Positions 4,014-5,282 of a stretch of DNA of 5,282 nucleotides are shown one piece after another. Position numbers and translations under genes: made by a program. The DNA is from Candidatus Aerophobota bacterium. Lineage in GTDB: Bacteria; Chlamydiota; Chlamydiia; Chlamydiales; GCA-2402025. Numbering within the stretch: the stretch's first letter is position 1; every line of letters begins with the position of its first letter. The notes beneath the pieces are model-generated. The model was given only the letters and a program-made list of their open reading frames with translations, did no database searches and had not been told where the DNA came from. Location: positions 1 to 5,282 of the forward strand of contig NVUU01000080.1 in the NCBI GenBank assembly GCA_002402025.1, read 5' to 3'.

Positions 4014-5282
4014 TTATTTAGATTGCTGTTCAGAAGGTTGAACAGGTTGGGATAAAGGAAGGGTAACAAAAAATGTTGTTCCAATACCTTCTTTACTATC
4101 CGCAGAGATATTGCCGTTATGGTAATCGATGATCTTTTTTACCATGGCAAGACCAATGCCTGTGCCAGAGTAATCAGCTTTTGTATGTAGTCGTTTGAAG
4201 ATGATAAAAATTTTATCGACATATTCCATGTTGAAGCCGATACCATTGTCTTTAAATGATATTTTAACCCCATTTTCTGAAATTTCTACATGAACATTAA
4301 TCTCAGGAACGACTCCTTCCCTTTGGTATTTTAGAGAATTCGTTGTTAGGTTTTCAAATAATCGATACATTTGAGACTTGTCAGCTTCAATAGTGGGAAG
4401 TTGATCCACAGTTATTTTAGCCTTCTTTTCTTCTATAACTTTAGATAAATCTGTAAGAACAATCTTGTATAGTTCATTTAAATCAACTTTTTCTAAGCTC
4501 TTTGGCTTAGAAGTTAATTTGGAAAAATTAAGTAAATCATCGATGAGCATTCTCATACGTCCAGAGGCATCAATTAAATGATGCATATAAGTTTTTCCAG
4601 AATCACTTATTTTTTCGTTTTCCTCATCTATTAGAAGCTGGGTAAAAGACTGAATTTTTCTAAGTGGTTCTTGCAAATCATGTGAAGCAATGTAGGCGAA
4701 GTTCTCGAGTTCTTTATTAGATTCTTCAAGTTTTATGAGAGATTGCTGTATTGTTTCCTCTAGCTTCTTTCTCTCAGAAATATCAATAATGGTCGCGATT
4801 ACATGAGTTTCATCGTTAATTTTTAAAGGGTTCAACCCGATCTCAACAGGTATCTTTTTACCTGATTTATGAAGGCCGAAAAGATCTTTATCAGCACCCA
4901 TAGTTCTTGGTTCAGGATTTTTAATGAAAGCAGATCTAATACCGACGTGTTTTTTCTTAAGATCGTTGGGTAGGAAGAGCTCCACGGGTTCCCAGAGCAT
5001 CTCCTCTTTGGTATATCCGAAAGTATCTTCCATCTTCTTGTTTACTAAAACAATCCTAGCTTGGCTGTTCACAACGATCATAGCATTAGGTGCGGCATCG
5101 ATTGTAGCTTTAATAAGAAGCTCTTGTTCTTTTTTCTTTGAGATATTGGTGATGGAGGCGATTACGTAGCTTTTATCTTCGTGTTTTAGGGGGTTTAGTC
5201 CAATTTCAACGGGTATCTTTAAACCAGATTTATGTATACCAAATAGTTCTCGACCAGTTCCCATTAATCTGGATTTTGGATC
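4014..5282 (-). CDS. PAS-PAS sensor histidine kinase, phytochrome class, N-terminus outside window
   Basis: The frame is open to the right edge, so the gene continues beyond it; 422 residues are visible (counted from the edge). Residues 1-50 are the end of one PAS domain (ELFGIHKSGLKIPVEIGLNPL) and about 57-172 a second complete PAS domain of the same type. A short coiled coil (about 172-193) leads to the HisKA dimerisation domain with the phospho-accepting H201 in YIASHDLQEPLRKI, then the ATP-binding domain: N-box ENLTTNSLKY (310-319), G1 DNGIGF (345-350), IFKRLHTKADY (361-371) and G2 GTGIGLA (373-379). All catalytic motifs are intact. The H-box and RLHT segments are of the class that pairs with Rcp1-like receivers, which follow directly downstream. 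No membrane segment is visible in this portion, and the ligand of the PAS domains cannot be deduced. An internal ATG at 5264 is not the real start, because PAS sequence continues upstream of it. Confidence 0.95.
   Translation of the reverse strand, partial: DPKSRLMGTGRELFGIHKSGLKIPVEIGLNPLKHEDKSYVIASITNISKKKEQELLIKATIDAAPNAMIVVNSQARIVLVNKKMEDTFGYTKEEMLWEPVELFLPNDLKKKHVGIRSAFIKNPEPRTMGADKDLFGLHKSGKKIPVEIGLNPLKINDETHVIATIIDISERKKLEETIQQSLIKLEESNKELENFAYIASHDLQEPLRKIQSFTQLLIDEENEKISDSGKTYMHHLIDASGRMRMLIDDLLNFSKLTSKPKSLEKVDLNELYKIVLTDLSKVIEEKKAKITVDQLPTIEADKSQMYRLFENLTTNSLKYQREGVVPEINVHVEISENGVKISFKDNGIGFNMEYVDKIFIIFKRLHTKADYSGTGIGLAMVKKIIDYHNGNISADSKEGIGTTFFVTLPLSQPVQPSEQQSK

Overview
The window joins two unlike kinds of DNA. 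Bases 1 to about 650 are GC-rich and hold a TetR-type regulator cut short after its DNA-binding domain, behind about 400 bases with no recognisable gene. From about 650 to the end the DNA is AT-rich and carries a compact translation gene cluster on the plus strand and a two-component signalling cluster on the minus strand. The TetR frame is intact until the composition changes and then runs into unrelated sequence. The join is therefore either an assembly or library chimera (my preferred reading) or a very recent insertion.

The AT-rich part looks like a member of the Chlamydiota, probably an environmental (amoeba-associated type) lineage rather than Chlamydia itself. The IF3 protein resembles chlamydial IF3 as I remember it, including its KPNID, KVKVSC-FRGRE and GLEDI segments. 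The order infC-rpmI-rplT-pheS without an adjacent pheT also fits. The phytochrome-class kinase and stand-alone receiver proteins suit an environmental lineage. This placement is from memory and was not tested by search.

Layout: 1-407 GC-rich, no convincing gene; 408-689 truncated tetR-like gene crossing the join; 731-1273 infC; 1251-1448 rpmI, overlapping infC by 23 bases; 1479-1838 rplT; 1866-1898 a strong intrinsic terminator placed between rplT and the pheS ribosome binding site; 1915-2937 pheS. Facing these on the minus strand, and transcribed towards pheS, are a PAS-PAS sensor histidine kinase (4014-5282, N-terminus beyond the right edge), a receiver-only response regulator (3454-3918) and a second paralogous receiver (2993-3409).

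The infC-rpmI-rplT-pheS group supplies initiation factor IF3, ribosomal proteins bL35 and bL20, and the alpha subunit of phenylalanyl-tRNA synthetase. The terminator in front of pheS leaves no room for a downstream promoter, so pheS should depend on read-through. The kinase and the two receivers look like one signalling module in which a kinase passes phosphate to small diffusible receivers; neither receiver has an output domain, so the output is unknown.

The most notable detail is at the end of the last receiver gene. Its stop codon TGA sits exactly where its sister has tryptophan (TGG), and the frame beyond the stop still resembles the sister's C-terminal tail. Five of the six complete genes in the AT-rich part appear to start with TTG or GTG.
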